Of a stretch of DNA of 46,194 nt, positions 1 to 7,083 are shown piece after piece. The notes under the pieces were generated by a model that saw only the letters and a list, made by a program, of their open reading frames with translations, had not been told where the DNA came from and did not search any database. The position numbers and the translations under genes were made by a program. Positions within the stretch are counted from its first letter, which is position 1. Every line of letters begins with the position of its first letter. The stretch comes from Actinomycetes bacterium (GTDB taxonomy: Bacteria > Actinomycetota > Acidimicrobiia > Acidimicrobiales > RAAP-2). Where the stretch lies: contig JAKADK010000015.1 in NCBI GenBank assembly GCA_021820665.1, positions 1 to 46,194 on the forward strand, read 5' to 3'.

Positions 1-201
1 CCGGCCTGGGCAGACTACCGGGGTTGGGCTCCCCACGTGCGCACGGGTGGCTGGCTCGCCATCCACGACGTGTTCCCCGACCCCGCCGACGGCGGGCGTC
101 CACCGTCCGACCTGTGGCGGGCGGCACTGGCCTCCGGGCAGTTCGTCGAGGACGGGGCATGCGGGTCGCTCCGCGTCCTGCGCCGCGTGGATGGCGGCTG
201 A
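1..201 (+). CDS. Class I SAM-dependent methyltransferase, C-terminal fragment (cut by window edge)
   Basis: Frame 1 is open from the first base and ends at TGA 199-201, giving 66 residues of a protein whose start lies outside the window. The visible part contains GGWLAIHDVFPDP and ends GSLRVLRRV. This matches the last strands of the Methyltransf_24-type Rossmann methyltransferases, where a GG..aiHD segment precedes the final sheet. It runs towards the prenyltransferase-fold gene on the other strand, 62 bp away. Methyltransferases of this kind are often found with the glycosyltransferase/methyltransferase/prenyltransferase set seen next door, so a shared lipid or glycolipid pathway is plausible. 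The substrate cannot be read from the fragment. Confidence 0.75.
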   Translation, partial: PAWADYRGWAPHVRTGGWLAIHDVFPDPADGGRPPSDLWRAALASGQFVEDGACGSLRVLRRVDGG

Positions 202-228
202 CCGCACCCCGGCGGGGGCTGGCCGGCG

Positions 229-273
229 CGCGCTCAGGAGGGCCGCGCTCAGGGAATGCGCGCTCAGGGGGGC
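229..273. repeat. 15-bp imperfect tandem repeat, three units, spanning a stop codon
   Basis: The core CGCGCTCAGG recurs at 229, 244 and 259, an exact 15-bp period. The third unit includes the stop codon (264-266) of the minus-strand prenyltransferase-fold gene, so the repeat lies across and beyond its 3' end. Similar short tandem repeats sit at the 3' ends of other minus-strand genes in this window. Confidence 0.8.
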
Positions 274-1376
274 CCGTAGGCTCCTGGGACCGGCGCGGCC
301 CGCTCATGGGGGGCATCGGGGGCGGGCTCGGTGAGGTCGAGGTGGACCGGGAGCCGGTCGCCTCGGAACAAGCCCGAGCCGGCGGTGGTCCGGCTCAACG
401 CGTCGACGGCGAGGACGATCGCCCCGGCCGTGTAGGTCGAACGTTCACGGTCGGGGAACGTCACGTCGCCCGGGTAGACCATCCCGGTCCAGTACGAGCC
501 GTCCTCCGTCCGCAGCGCCTGGACCCAGGAGAGCAGCTCCGTCGCGCGCCGATGATCGCCGAGCGCATCGAGGGCGAGCGCGCACTCCGCCGTCTCGGCG
601 GCGGTCACCCACTCTCCGGTCGAGACACAGCGGACCCCTCGCCCTTCCATCACGAAGGTGTCCCACCCCTCTGCCAGCCTGCGACGTGCCCGGTCGCCGA
701 CGAGCGCCCCCGAGAGCACCGGGTAGTACCAGTCCATGGCGAACTCGTCCTTGGGGGCGAACGCGCCGCGGTCCGTGACCAGTGCGTGAGCCAGCCGGCC
801 GGCGGCCAGCTCCCAGTCCGGGCGTTCCTCGCCCACTGTCTCGCCGCAGGCGATGGCGCACCGCAGGCTGTGGTAGATCGACGCCGACCCCGTCAGGAGC
901 GCGTAGCCCTCCGGTCGGCCCGCCGGGTCGACCGACCAGATGAGCGAACCGTCGGCGCGTTGCCAGCGCAGGACGAAGTCGACACCCCGAGCCAGCGCCG
1001 GCCACAGCTCCTCGATCGCCCGTTCGTCCCCGCTGACGAGGTAACGGTGCCACACCCCGGCCGCCAGGTACGCGCACACGTTGGTGTCCAGCCGGGCGTC
1101 CTTCACCCCATCGGCGACGTAGTAGTTGAACCAGCTCCCGTCGGGGAGCTGACGGTCTACCAACCACCGGTAGGCCCGGTCGGCCTCGTTGTCGAACCCA
1201 CACGCCGTGAGCGCCATGGCCGCCTCGACGTGGTTCCACGGATCGCAGTGGCCACCCGGGAACCAAGGGATCATGCCGTCGGGCCGTTGCACACCGGCGA
1301 TCGACTCCGCCGTGGTCAGCATCTCGGCCTCGGTTGCCACACCGGCCAGGGAGGGGATCTTGCGCGCCGTCCTCAA
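264..1376 (-). CDS. Prenyltransferase / squalene-cyclase-fold (alpha-alpha barrel) protein
   Basis: About 370 residues of alternating helices with terpenoid-cyclase/prenyltransferase-like repeats. The most conserved stretch is DGMIPWFPGGHCDPWNHVE near the N terminus, followed by RQLPDGSWFNYYV and RTEDGSYWTGMVYP, in the manner of QW-type repeats. No cyclase DXDD motif is visible, so a true cyclase is doubtful. A lipid-modifying or lipid-binding role is inferred. The frame runs open further upstream, but similarity begins near RTARKIPSLAG. I chose the TTG at 1374-1376, which overlaps the TGA of the upstream methyltransferase (TTGA) and would couple their translation. It is the third gene of the operon 3618 to 264. 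The product is probably cytoplasmic, since no signal peptide is seen. Confidence 0.75.
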   Translation of the reverse strand: MRTARKIPSLAGVATEAEMLTTAESIAGVQRPDGMIPWFPGGHCDPWNHVEAAMALTACGFDNEADRAYRWLVDRQLPDGSWFNYYVADGVKDARLDTNVCAYLAAGVWHRYLVSGDERAIEELWPALARGVDFVLRWQRADGSLIWSVDPAGRPEGYALLTGSASIYHSLRCAIACGETVGEERPDWELAAGRLAHALVTDRGAFAPKDEFAMDWYYPVLSGALVGDRARRRLAEGWDTFVMEGRGVRCVSTGEWVTAAETAECALALDALGDHRRATELLSWVQALRTEDGSYWTGMVYPGDVTFPDRERSTYTAGAIVLAVDALSRTTAGSGLFRGDRLPVHLDLTEPAPDAPHERAAPVPGAYGPP

Positions 1377-2218
1377 CGCCGGGCTCCGAGGGGCATGGGC
1401 TCGGGCGACGCGCCCGGGCCACCCGGTGCGGCGCCGGCGCTGCCGGGGATGACCTCGACGGCGGCGGCCGTGAGCGGACCGCCCGCCGTCAGTGAGCCGG
1501 ACTCGACCGGCTTGACCAGGTAGACGACGAGGCTCTTGCCGATCACCGGGTTGAGCACCCGGTCCGCCGTCCGGGTGACCCACGGGGCCTTCACGATGTC
1601 CCACGTGAGGAACCGGTGGTAGGCGACGACGGCGGGGTGGTCGTCCCGGGACGGGCCCACCAGGCACCGGAGCCACCAGTAGGGGGCATGGAGCGCGTGG
1701 GCGTGGTGGTGCCCGGTGGCGGCCAACCCGACAGACGCCAGGCGGGCGACGAGCGACCGGTAGCGGTAGATCCGGATATGGCCGCCCGGCACGTCGTGGT
1801 ACTCGTCGGACAGGGCCCAGTTCACGAGCTCGGGCCCACATCGCGGCACCGTGACGGCCATGGTGCCACCCGGCCGCAGCACTCTGGCCAGCTCGGCCAT
1901 TGCCGTGAGGTCGTCGGGGATGTGCTCGAGCACTTCAGAGGCGATGACCCGGTCGAAGGACCCTGCGGCGAAAGGCAGCGCCAACGCGTCCCCCTGGACG
2001 GCGATGGCCCGCACCTCGGCGGGGTCCAGCTCGCCCGCTTCGGCCATCGCCGCCAACGTGGCGACGACGTTGCGTACCTCGTCTCCCCCGGCGTCGACGG
2101 CGACCACGTCGGCACCGAGCCGGGCCGCCTGGTAGGCGTGGCGGCCGAAGCCGCACCCCAGGTCCAGCAGGCGATCGCCCCGGACGACGCCCAACCGGCG
2201 GTAGTCGACCGTCAGCAC
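1373..2218 (-). CDS. Class I SAM-dependent methyltransferase (Methyltransf_11 type)
   Basis: A 281-residue protein. Motif I is LLDLGCGFGRHAYQAARLGA near residues 17-36, followed by an acidic residue after VVAVD. The later motifs ASEVLEHIPDD and RVLRPGGTMAVTVPRCGPE are typical of Methyltransf_11 enzymes. The C-terminal third, including HAPYWWLRCLVG and VIGKSLVVYLVKP, probably shapes the acceptor site. The GTG start at 2216-2218 overlaps the end of the glycosyltransferase and has a GGAG-type Shine-Dalgarno just upstream. The much longer open frame upstream is antisense-like arginine/proline-rich sequence and was excluded. Position between a GT4 glycosyltransferase and the prenyltransferase-fold gene suggests methylation of a glycosylated lipid, but the substrate is unknown. 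Confidence 0.85.
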   Translation of the reverse strand: MLTVDYRRLGVVRGDRLLDLGCGFGRHAYQAARLGADVVAVDAGGDEVRNVVATLAAMAEAGELDPAEVRAIAVQGDALALPFAAGSFDRVIASEVLEHIPDDLTAMAELARVLRPGGTMAVTVPRCGPELVNWALSDEYHDVPGGHIRIYRYRSLVARLASVGLAATGHHHAHALHAPYWWLRCLVGPSRDDHPAVVAYHRFLTWDIVKAPWVTRTADRVLNPVIGKSLVVYLVKPVESGSLTAGGPLTAAAVEVIPGSAGAAPGGPGASPEPMPLGARR

Positions 2219-3618
2219 GCCTCCGTGCCCTCCCGGTGTGCCGCCCCGCCTCCGACGGGGGCCGCCGGCGCCCGGTGGACGCCGAGGCCGGCCGGTCGGC
2301 CCGCCATCATCGCCCGGTACTCGGCCGCCGTGCCCTGGGCCGTCGCCTGCCAGGTGAAACGCCCGAGCACACGCTCCCGCCCCGCCGCACCGAGACGGGC
2401 GCGCAGCGCCGGGTCTTCGAGCACGCGCCCGAGGGCGGCGGCGAGCGCGCCCGGATCGTTCGGCGGGACCAGCAGCGCCGTCTCCTCGTGGGTCCCCACT
2501 ACCTCGGGCAGGGCACCACCCGTGGTAGCGACCAGGGCCACCTGGCAGGCCATCGCCTCGATGGCGGGCAGCGAGAACCCCTCGTAGAGCGACGGCACCA
2601 CCGCCACCTCCGAGCGGGCGTACTCCAGGGCCAGCTCGTCGTCGCTGATGCCCGAGACGCACCGGACGATCGGGGCCAGGCCCAACCGGTCGATGGCCCG
2701 TGCCACCCGGCCGTCGGGCCGCGGATTGCCGATCACCACCAGCTCGACGTCCCGCTCGGCGCGGAGCGTGGCCACCGCCTCGAGCAACGGGACGAGGCCT
2801 TTCATCGGCACGTCCGACGACGAGGTCACCATGATCCGGCCGGGGACCGGTACGACCTCGGGCCGGGGTCGGAACACCGTATGGTCGACCCCGACGGGCA
2901 CGACGGCCATCCGGGCGGGGTCGACGTGCATCTGGGCGGCGATGTCGCCCCGGGACGACTCGGAGACGGTCACGATCCGGGGGAGGGCGCGCGCCACCCG
3001 GACCTGCATCCGGAGGAAGCCGAACCACCGGCGGGTGGTCCACCGCTGCCACGGGCTGGTGGCGTGGTCGAGGGCCAGGTCCCGGTCGACCGTGATCGGG
3101 TGGTGCAGCGTGGTGAGGAGCGGCCACCCGTCGTCGAGCATGCCGAGCATGCCGGTGCCCAGGCACTGGTTGTCGTGCACGAGGTCGAACTCGTCCCGGC
3201 GGGCGGCCAGGAGCGCCCGGGCCCGGAGCGAGAACGTCCAGGGTTCCGGGAACCCCGCCGTGCACATGACCGCGAGCTCGAGCACGTCGGTCCAGGACGT
3301 GAGCTCCGAGAGCGCGGGGACGCGAAAGGGGTCGGGCTCACGGTAGAGGTCGAGGCTCGGGACCGGCGTGAACCCCACACCGGCGTCGAGGACGGGCCAG
3401 GGCTGGCCGGCGAACACCTCCACCGAGTGGCCGAGGGCTACCAGCTCACGGGTGAGGTGCCGGGTGTAGACACCCTGCCCGCCGCAGTGCGGGTTCCCCC
3501 GGTAGACGAGAAAGGCGACCCGGAGGCCACCAGGAGCCGGTGGTGCCGGAGCGATCCGCCCGGGGACCGGGTGGTCGAGGTTCCGGGCCGCCCGGGTGGT
3601 CCGCCGCCGCTCACGCAT
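2212..3618 (-). CDS. Glycosyltransferase family 4 (GT-B fold)
   Basis: A 468-residue retaining GT-B glycosyltransferase. The N-terminal Rossmann domain has RVAFLVYRGNPHCGGQGVY and TRHLTRELVALGHSVEVFAG, the usual acceptor-side glycine-rich loop. The C-terminal domain has VGVDHTVFRPRP, then SSDVPMKGLVPLLEA, and the nucleotide-sugar loop VVPSLYEGFSLPAIEAMAC with the EX7E spacing typical of GT4 enzymes. The ATG at 3616-3618 starts the frame; the first 30 residues are basic and low-complexity, so a later start is possible. It heads the operon that continues into the methyltransferase and prenyltransferase-fold genes. Related neighbourhoods are known in mycobacteria and other actinobacteria. The sugar donor and acceptor are not identifiable. 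Confidence 0.85.
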   Translation of the reverse strand: MRERRRTTRAARNLDHPVPGRIAPAPPAPGGLRVAFLVYRGNPHCGGQGVYTRHLTRELVALGHSVEVFAGQPWPVLDAGVGFTPVPSLDLYREPDPFRVPALSELTSWTDVLELAVMCTAGFPEPWTFSLRARALLAARRDEFDLVHDNQCLGTGMLGMLDDGWPLLTTLHHPITVDRDLALDHATSPWQRWTTRRWFGFLRMQVRVARALPRIVTVSESSRGDIAAQMHVDPARMAVVPVGVDHTVFRPRPEVVPVPGRIMVTSSSDVPMKGLVPLLEAVATLRAERDVELVVIGNPRPDGRVARAIDRLGLAPIVRCVSGISDDELALEYARSEVAVVPSLYEGFSLPAIEAMACQVALVATTGGALPEVVGTHEETALLVPPNDPGALAAALGRVLEDPALRARLGAAGRERVLGRFTWQATAQGTAAEYRAMMAGRPAGLGVHRAPAAPVGGGAAHREGTEAC

Positions 3619-3761
3619 CGGTCACCACGCCCCGAAAGTGCTCGTCGGACACCGCGCCACCTGCGTGCATGAGGGACAAGCCTCCCCCGGCCGGGGCCCC
3701 CCGCGCAAACGGGCGCTCGGACGAGCCGACTGGGCGAGCTCCGGTCGGGACGGGCCACGGT

Positions 3762-3778
3762 CGGGGCGGGCCGCCCCG
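3762..3778. terminator. GC-rich palindrome 3' of the Nramp-like gene
   Basis: CGGGGCGG (3762-3769) and CCGCCCCG (3771-3778) form 8-bp arms around one base, 3 bp beyond the stop of the minus-strand Nramp-like gene. There is no U-tract. A terminator or mRNA-end stabiliser is the simplest reading. Confidence 0.35.
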
Positions 3779-3780
3779 GT

Positions 3781-5154
3781 TCAACCGAGCCCGAGCCAGC
3801 CCGCCACGGTCTGGCCCACGAGGAAGAGGGCGAACCCGCCCACGCAGATCACCGTCACGGTGCCGACGGCGCGGGCGAACCACCCGTTCGCGGCCGCGCC
3901 CAGCAGGGACCGCCGGTTGGCGAGCACGAGGACGAAGACCAGGGTCACCGGAGTGATCAGTCCCTCCAGCACCTGGGTGTTGATGATCAGCTTGAACAGG
4001 TTCCCCGGAACGAGCACGACGCCGGAGCCCACCACGATCTGGGCTGTGAACAGGCCGAGGAACAGCGGCGCCTCCTTGAACTTCTTCGAGACCGAGCGCT
4101 CCACCCCGACGGCTTCGGCGAGGGCGTAGGACGTCGACAGCGGGACGACGGCGGCGGCCAGGGCGGCGGCGCCCAGGAGCCCGATCCCGAACAGCGTCAC
4201 CGCGTCGGGCCCGGCGAGCGGCCGGAGCGCCGCCGCCGCCTGGCTCGCCGAGGCCAGAGCCCGATGGAACCGACCGAGCACCGCCGCCGTGGCCACGATG
4301 ATGAAGATCGACACGAGGTCCGAGAGGATGGCGCCGCTCACGGCGTCGATCCGCTCGTAGCGGTACTGGTCGGGCCCGATCCCCCGGTCGACCACGGCAC
4401 CGGCGGTGTAGAGCTGGATGTAGGGGGTGATCGTGGTCCCGATGAGCCCCACCCCCACGAGGATGAAGGCGTTCGACCGGAGGAAGTGCGGCAGCACCAG
4501 GTTCGACGCCACCTGGCCCCAGGCCGGGTGGCCGAAGAACATGGCGATCGGGTAGGTGATGAACGCCAGGGACAACAACAAGAAGGCCCGCTCGGCGTAC
4601 CGGTACGAGCCGAGCATGACCAAGGACCAGATGGCGATGGCCGCCAACGGCACCGAGACGTACCGCGACACGCCGAAGAGCTGGAACGCGGCGGCGATCC
4701 CGGCGAACTCGGTCACGACCAGGCCGATGTTGGCGACGGCGAAGGCCACGACGGCGAACGAGGTCAACCGGATGGAGAACTGCTCGCGGACCAGCGCAGC
4801 GAGACCTTTCCCGGTGTGGGCCGCCAGCCGCGCCACCATCTCCTGGACACTGACGTAGCCGACCGTGAGGAGCACCATGAAGAAGATGGGCCGGTAGCCG
4901 AACTGGGCCCCCGCCGAGGCGTAGGTGACCACCCCGCCGGCGTCGTTGCCGGCATTGGCGGCGATCAACCCCGGGCCCGCCGCCGCCAGGTACACGAGGA
5001 ACCGGCGGAGGCGGGGGCCGCCGAACCTCCCGGTCCCGCCACCCTCCCTCCGGCTCCTCTGGCCGGCGTCGCCCGTCGCCTCGGCCTGTCGGTCGTTCTC
5101 CGGGGCGCCTGCGCCACCCACGCCGGCGCGGGGGGCCTCGGTGGGGACCGTCAC
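3781..5154 (-). CDS. Nramp-fold divalent metal transporter with altered TM1/TM6 metal-site motifs
   Basis: A 457-residue integral membrane protein with about 11 hydrophobic segments after a basic 50-residue N tail. TM1 reads GPGLIAANAGNDAGG, so the canonical DPGN loop becomes D71-A-G-G74. TM6 reads GTTITPYIQLY, so the canonical methionine-proline-histidine becomes T243-P-Y245. Known Mn/Fe Nramps use the TM1 Asp and Asn and the TM6 Met to select soft transition metals. Loss of Asn and Met resembles the published NRAMP-related Mg2+ transporters, so Mg2+ or another hard cation is inferred. The GTG start overlaps the stop of the upstream MgtE_N-CBS gene (GTGA), making a two-gene operon. The longer open frame upstream is overlap with that gene. 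Confidence 0.85.
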   Translation of the reverse strand: MTVPTEAPRAGVGGAGAPENDRQAEATGDAGQRSRREGGGTGRFGGPRLRRFLVYLAAAGPGLIAANAGNDAGGVVTYASAGAQFGYRPIFFMVLLTVGYVSVQEMVARLAAHTGKGLAALVREQFSIRLTSFAVVAFAVANIGLVVTEFAGIAAAFQLFGVSRYVSVPLAAIAIWSLVMLGSYRYAERAFLLLSLAFITYPIAMFFGHPAWGQVASNLVLPHFLRSNAFILVGVGLIGTTITPYIQLYTAGAVVDRGIGPDQYRYERIDAVSGAILSDLVSIFIIVATAAVLGRFHRALASASQAAAALRPLAGPDAVTLFGIGLLGAAALAAAVVPLSTSYALAEAVGVERSVSKKFKEAPLFLGLFTAQIVVGSGVVLVPGNLFKLIINTQVLEGLITPVTLVFVLVLANRRSLLGAAANGWFARAVGTVTVICVGGFALFLVGQTVAGWLGLG

Positions 5155-6584
5155 CGGAGCAGCCTCGGGAAGTGCAGCTTGCCGCGTTCGGGCGTCAAGG
5201 CGTCGATCACGTCGTCGGCCAGGATCCGACCGACCGGGCGGCCGTCCTCCACGACGACGATCGACAGCCGTCGGGCATCGATGAGGCGGGCGGCCACATC
5301 GGCGACGTCGGCGGTGCTCTCCACCGTCACGGGCTCTGTTTCCCCCACCAGCTCGGCGATCTCGGTCTCCGGCGAGCTCACGAGGAGCTGGACGAGCGGA
5401 AGGTCCCACACCAGGCGGCCCTCGTCGTCGACCACCGCGACGGCGTCGAGCTCGTCCGGGCATTCCTCCATACCGGCCAACCGATCACGGACGGCGCCGA
5501 CCGTCTCGTCGAGACGGGCGACGACGAGCACGTTCGTCATGAAGCCGCCCGCCTGGTCCTCGGGATAGCGAAGCAGCCGGACCAGCTGCTCGGCCTTCTC
5601 GCCGTCCATCTCGACCAGGACCTCGGTGCGGTCTTCGTCGCTCAGGTCTCGCAGGGCGTCCACCGCCTCGTCAGGCTCCATGGCGGAGAGCAGGGCGGCG
5701 GCCTGATCGCGCTCGGACTCCCGGAGGAGCGACGCCAGCTCCTCGGGGTCCATCTCCTCCAGGGCGTCGGCCGCCTCCTCGGGGTCGAGCGCCTCGAGCA
5801 GCTCCTGGCGCTCCGGGCGGAGCAGGTCTTCGAGGAGGTCGGCCAGCTCACCGGGCCGCAGGCGTTGGAGCCCGGCGTTCGTGGTCCGGAGCCGGACTTC
5901 GGGGGCGGCGCCCCTGGTCGTCTCCCCGAACGGCTGGATGGCCGCCCAGTCGATGACCCGGTCGGGCGTGGGGAGCGGGCGCCACCGTGCCGGGCCGAGA
6001 CGCCGGAGGAGGCTGTGCCAGGAGACGTCCACCCCGACAAGCCGGAACCCGCCCCACACCGCAGCCAGGTAGAGGTCGGCGGCTCGGATGACCTGGACGC
6101 CGTCCACGTCGACCAACTGATGGTCGAGGACCTGGGAGGCGAGGGTCACCTCGCCGGGCCGGGCCTCGAAGTCCCGGAGGTCCAGCCGGGCCGACGACAG
6201 CCGGACCTGCCGGTGCTCGATCTGCTCGATCAGCGAGGCGTCGACGAACGCCAGCCGGCGCCCGACCCTCACCACGATGCCGGTGACAGGCGGGTACGTC
6301 TGGCCGTCCGACCAGCGGCAGACCACGTCGACGAGCCGACCGATCTCGGACCCGGACTGGTTGCGGACCGGCTGGCCCACGAGGCCGGCCAAGGAAACGA
6401 TCGATTCGCGCACCGCCTTCGTGGTGAGCACCCGCTGGCTGCGGTGGCGCAGGCGAGCCGGCATCGACGACGCGCGACCGCCACGCTGGTGCCGCGGTCG
6501 TCCGGCGGTCGCGCCCGCCTCGCTCCCGTCGAGTGGACGGGATCGGAGGGGGCGGGGTGTGAAGCGGTCGAACCGGTGGGTCAT
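5151..6584 (-). CDS. Soluble PRC-barrel / MgtE_N / CBS-pair protein, putative transporter regulator
   Basis: 477 residues with no membrane segment. Residues 62-125 resemble a PRC barrel (LAGLVGQPVRNQSGSEIGRL), and 145-200 a second PRC-like unit. Residues 245-343 are the acidic helical repeats of the MgtE N domain (ELLEALDPEEAADALEEMDP), and 345-350 is the AGGFMT junction. Residues 350-470 form a CBS pair, ending VGRILADDVIDAL. In MgtE channels the N and CBS domains sense intracellular Mg2+ and gate a membrane domain. Here that membrane domain is absent and the next, translationally coupled gene encodes an Nramp-fold transporter. A detached Mg2+-sensing subunit is inferred. The ATG at 6582-6584 is assigned, but the first 40 residues are low-complexity and Met41 is an alternative. 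Confidence 0.85.
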   Translation of the reverse strand: MTHRFDRFTPRPLRSRPLDGSEAGATAGRPRHQRGGRASSMPARLRHRSQRVLTTKAVRESIVSLAGLVGQPVRNQSGSEIGRLVDVVCRWSDGQTYPPVTGIVVRVGRRLAFVDASLIEQIEHRQVRLSSARLDLRDFEARPGEVTLASQVLDHQLVDVDGVQVIRAADLYLAAVWGGFRLVGVDVSWHSLLRRLGPARWRPLPTPDRVIDWAAIQPFGETTRGAAPEVRLRTTNAGLQRLRPGELADLLEDLLRPERQELLEALDPEEAADALEEMDPEELASLLRESERDQAAALLSAMEPDEAVDALRDLSDEDRTEVLVEMDGEKAEQLVRLLRYPEDQAGGFMTNVLVVARLDETVGAVRDRLAGMEECPDELDAVAVVDDEGRLVWDLPLVQLLVSSPETEIAELVGETEPVTVESTADVADVAARLIDARRLSIVVVEDGRPVGRILADDVIDALTPERGKLHFPRLLR

Positions 6585-6727
6585 GGGAGCCTTGTCCTAG
6601 GGTGACGGCGAAGCCAGCGTGGAGGCGCCCGGTAGCCGGGCCCGACGGGCAGGACGCGGGATCGGGTCGGGCGCCGCGAAGGGCCCTCCGGCGTTCTTCC
6701 ACGAAGGGCCGAGCGCGCCAGGGGCCG

Positions 6728-6760
6728 CGACGGTGACGACGGTGGCGACGGTGGCGACGG
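6728..6760. repeat. 9-bp tandem repeat (CGACGGTGR, 3.6 copies)
   Basis: Units start at 6728, 6737, 6746 and, partially, 6755. The first differs by one base (CGACGGTGA versus CGACGGTGG). It is non-coding and lies 144 bp upstream of the MgtE_N-CBS start. Confidence 0.75.
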
Positions 6761-6776
6761 GCACCCACCCCGGGAC

Positions 6777-6801
6777 ACCGCGATGCGGAACGCATCGCGG
6801 T
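6777..6801. promoter_or_regulatory. Perfect 11-bp inverted repeat with 3-bp spacer, candidate operator
   Basis: ACCGCGATGCG (6777-6787), GAA, then CGCATCGCGGT (6791-6801), with no mismatch. It sits about 190 bp upstream of the metal-transport operon and 275 bp upstream of the acyl-CoA dehydrogenase. There is no U-tract, so a dimeric repressor site is more likely than a terminator. The cognate regulator is unknown. Confidence 0.45.
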
Positions 6802-7064
6802 ACACCACGCCCGGCCGATCCGACAGCGGTTCGCTGGGCTCAGGGGCGCGGTGGGCAGCCGGGAACGCGGGCCGTGCCACCCGGTCTACTGGGAGGTTCT
6901 CCCCGTTTCATCGGCTGACACCCCCTTCCGCGTCCACCCTGTCGGGCACGCCTGCTGCCCTGGAAGTCTACCCGCTGGAACCGAGGAGCGGAAGTGCGAT
7001 CACCCACCGCGACCAGGGGCGATCACCGCGCTGAGCCGAGGCGCGGCCAGCGGGCACACCCGCC

Positions 7065-7083
7065 GGAGGTACGATCGTGCCCA
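7065..7083 (+). promoter_or_regulatory. Start signals of the acyl-CoA dehydrogenase (SD GGAGGT; possible -10 TACGAT)
   Basis: GGAGGT at 7065-7070 is a strong Shine-Dalgarno 6 bp before GTG 7077. The same stretch contains TACGAT at 7070-7075, exactly 7 bp before ATG 7083, the geometry of an actinobacterial leaderless promoter. Both starts are in frame and differ by two codons. Confidence 0.4.

Larger units (their letters stand above)
6585..7076. other. 492-bp divergent intergenic region
   Basis: It separates the minus-strand MgtE_N-CBS/Nramp operon from the plus-strand acyl-CoA dehydrogenase. It contains a 9-bp tandem repeat (6728-6760), an 11-bp-arm inverted repeat (6777-6801) and the dehydrogenase start signals at its right edge. 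I looked for an M-box or Mn riboswitch on the minus strand and could not match one. No convincing ORF is present. Confidence 0.6.

Noticed and set aside
2219..3265. Upstream extension of the methyltransferase frame
   Set aside because: Arg/Gly/Pro-rich antisense-type sequence lying over the glycosyltransferase gene; the methyltransferase fold begins at GTG 2218.
6585..7076. Possible M-box (Mg2+) or yybP-ykoY (Mn2+) riboswitch upstream of the metal-transport operon
   Set aside because: I read the minus strand for the conserved GGTGAGGCTCCT-type and GAAACG elements and found only isolated short matches, not the ordered core.
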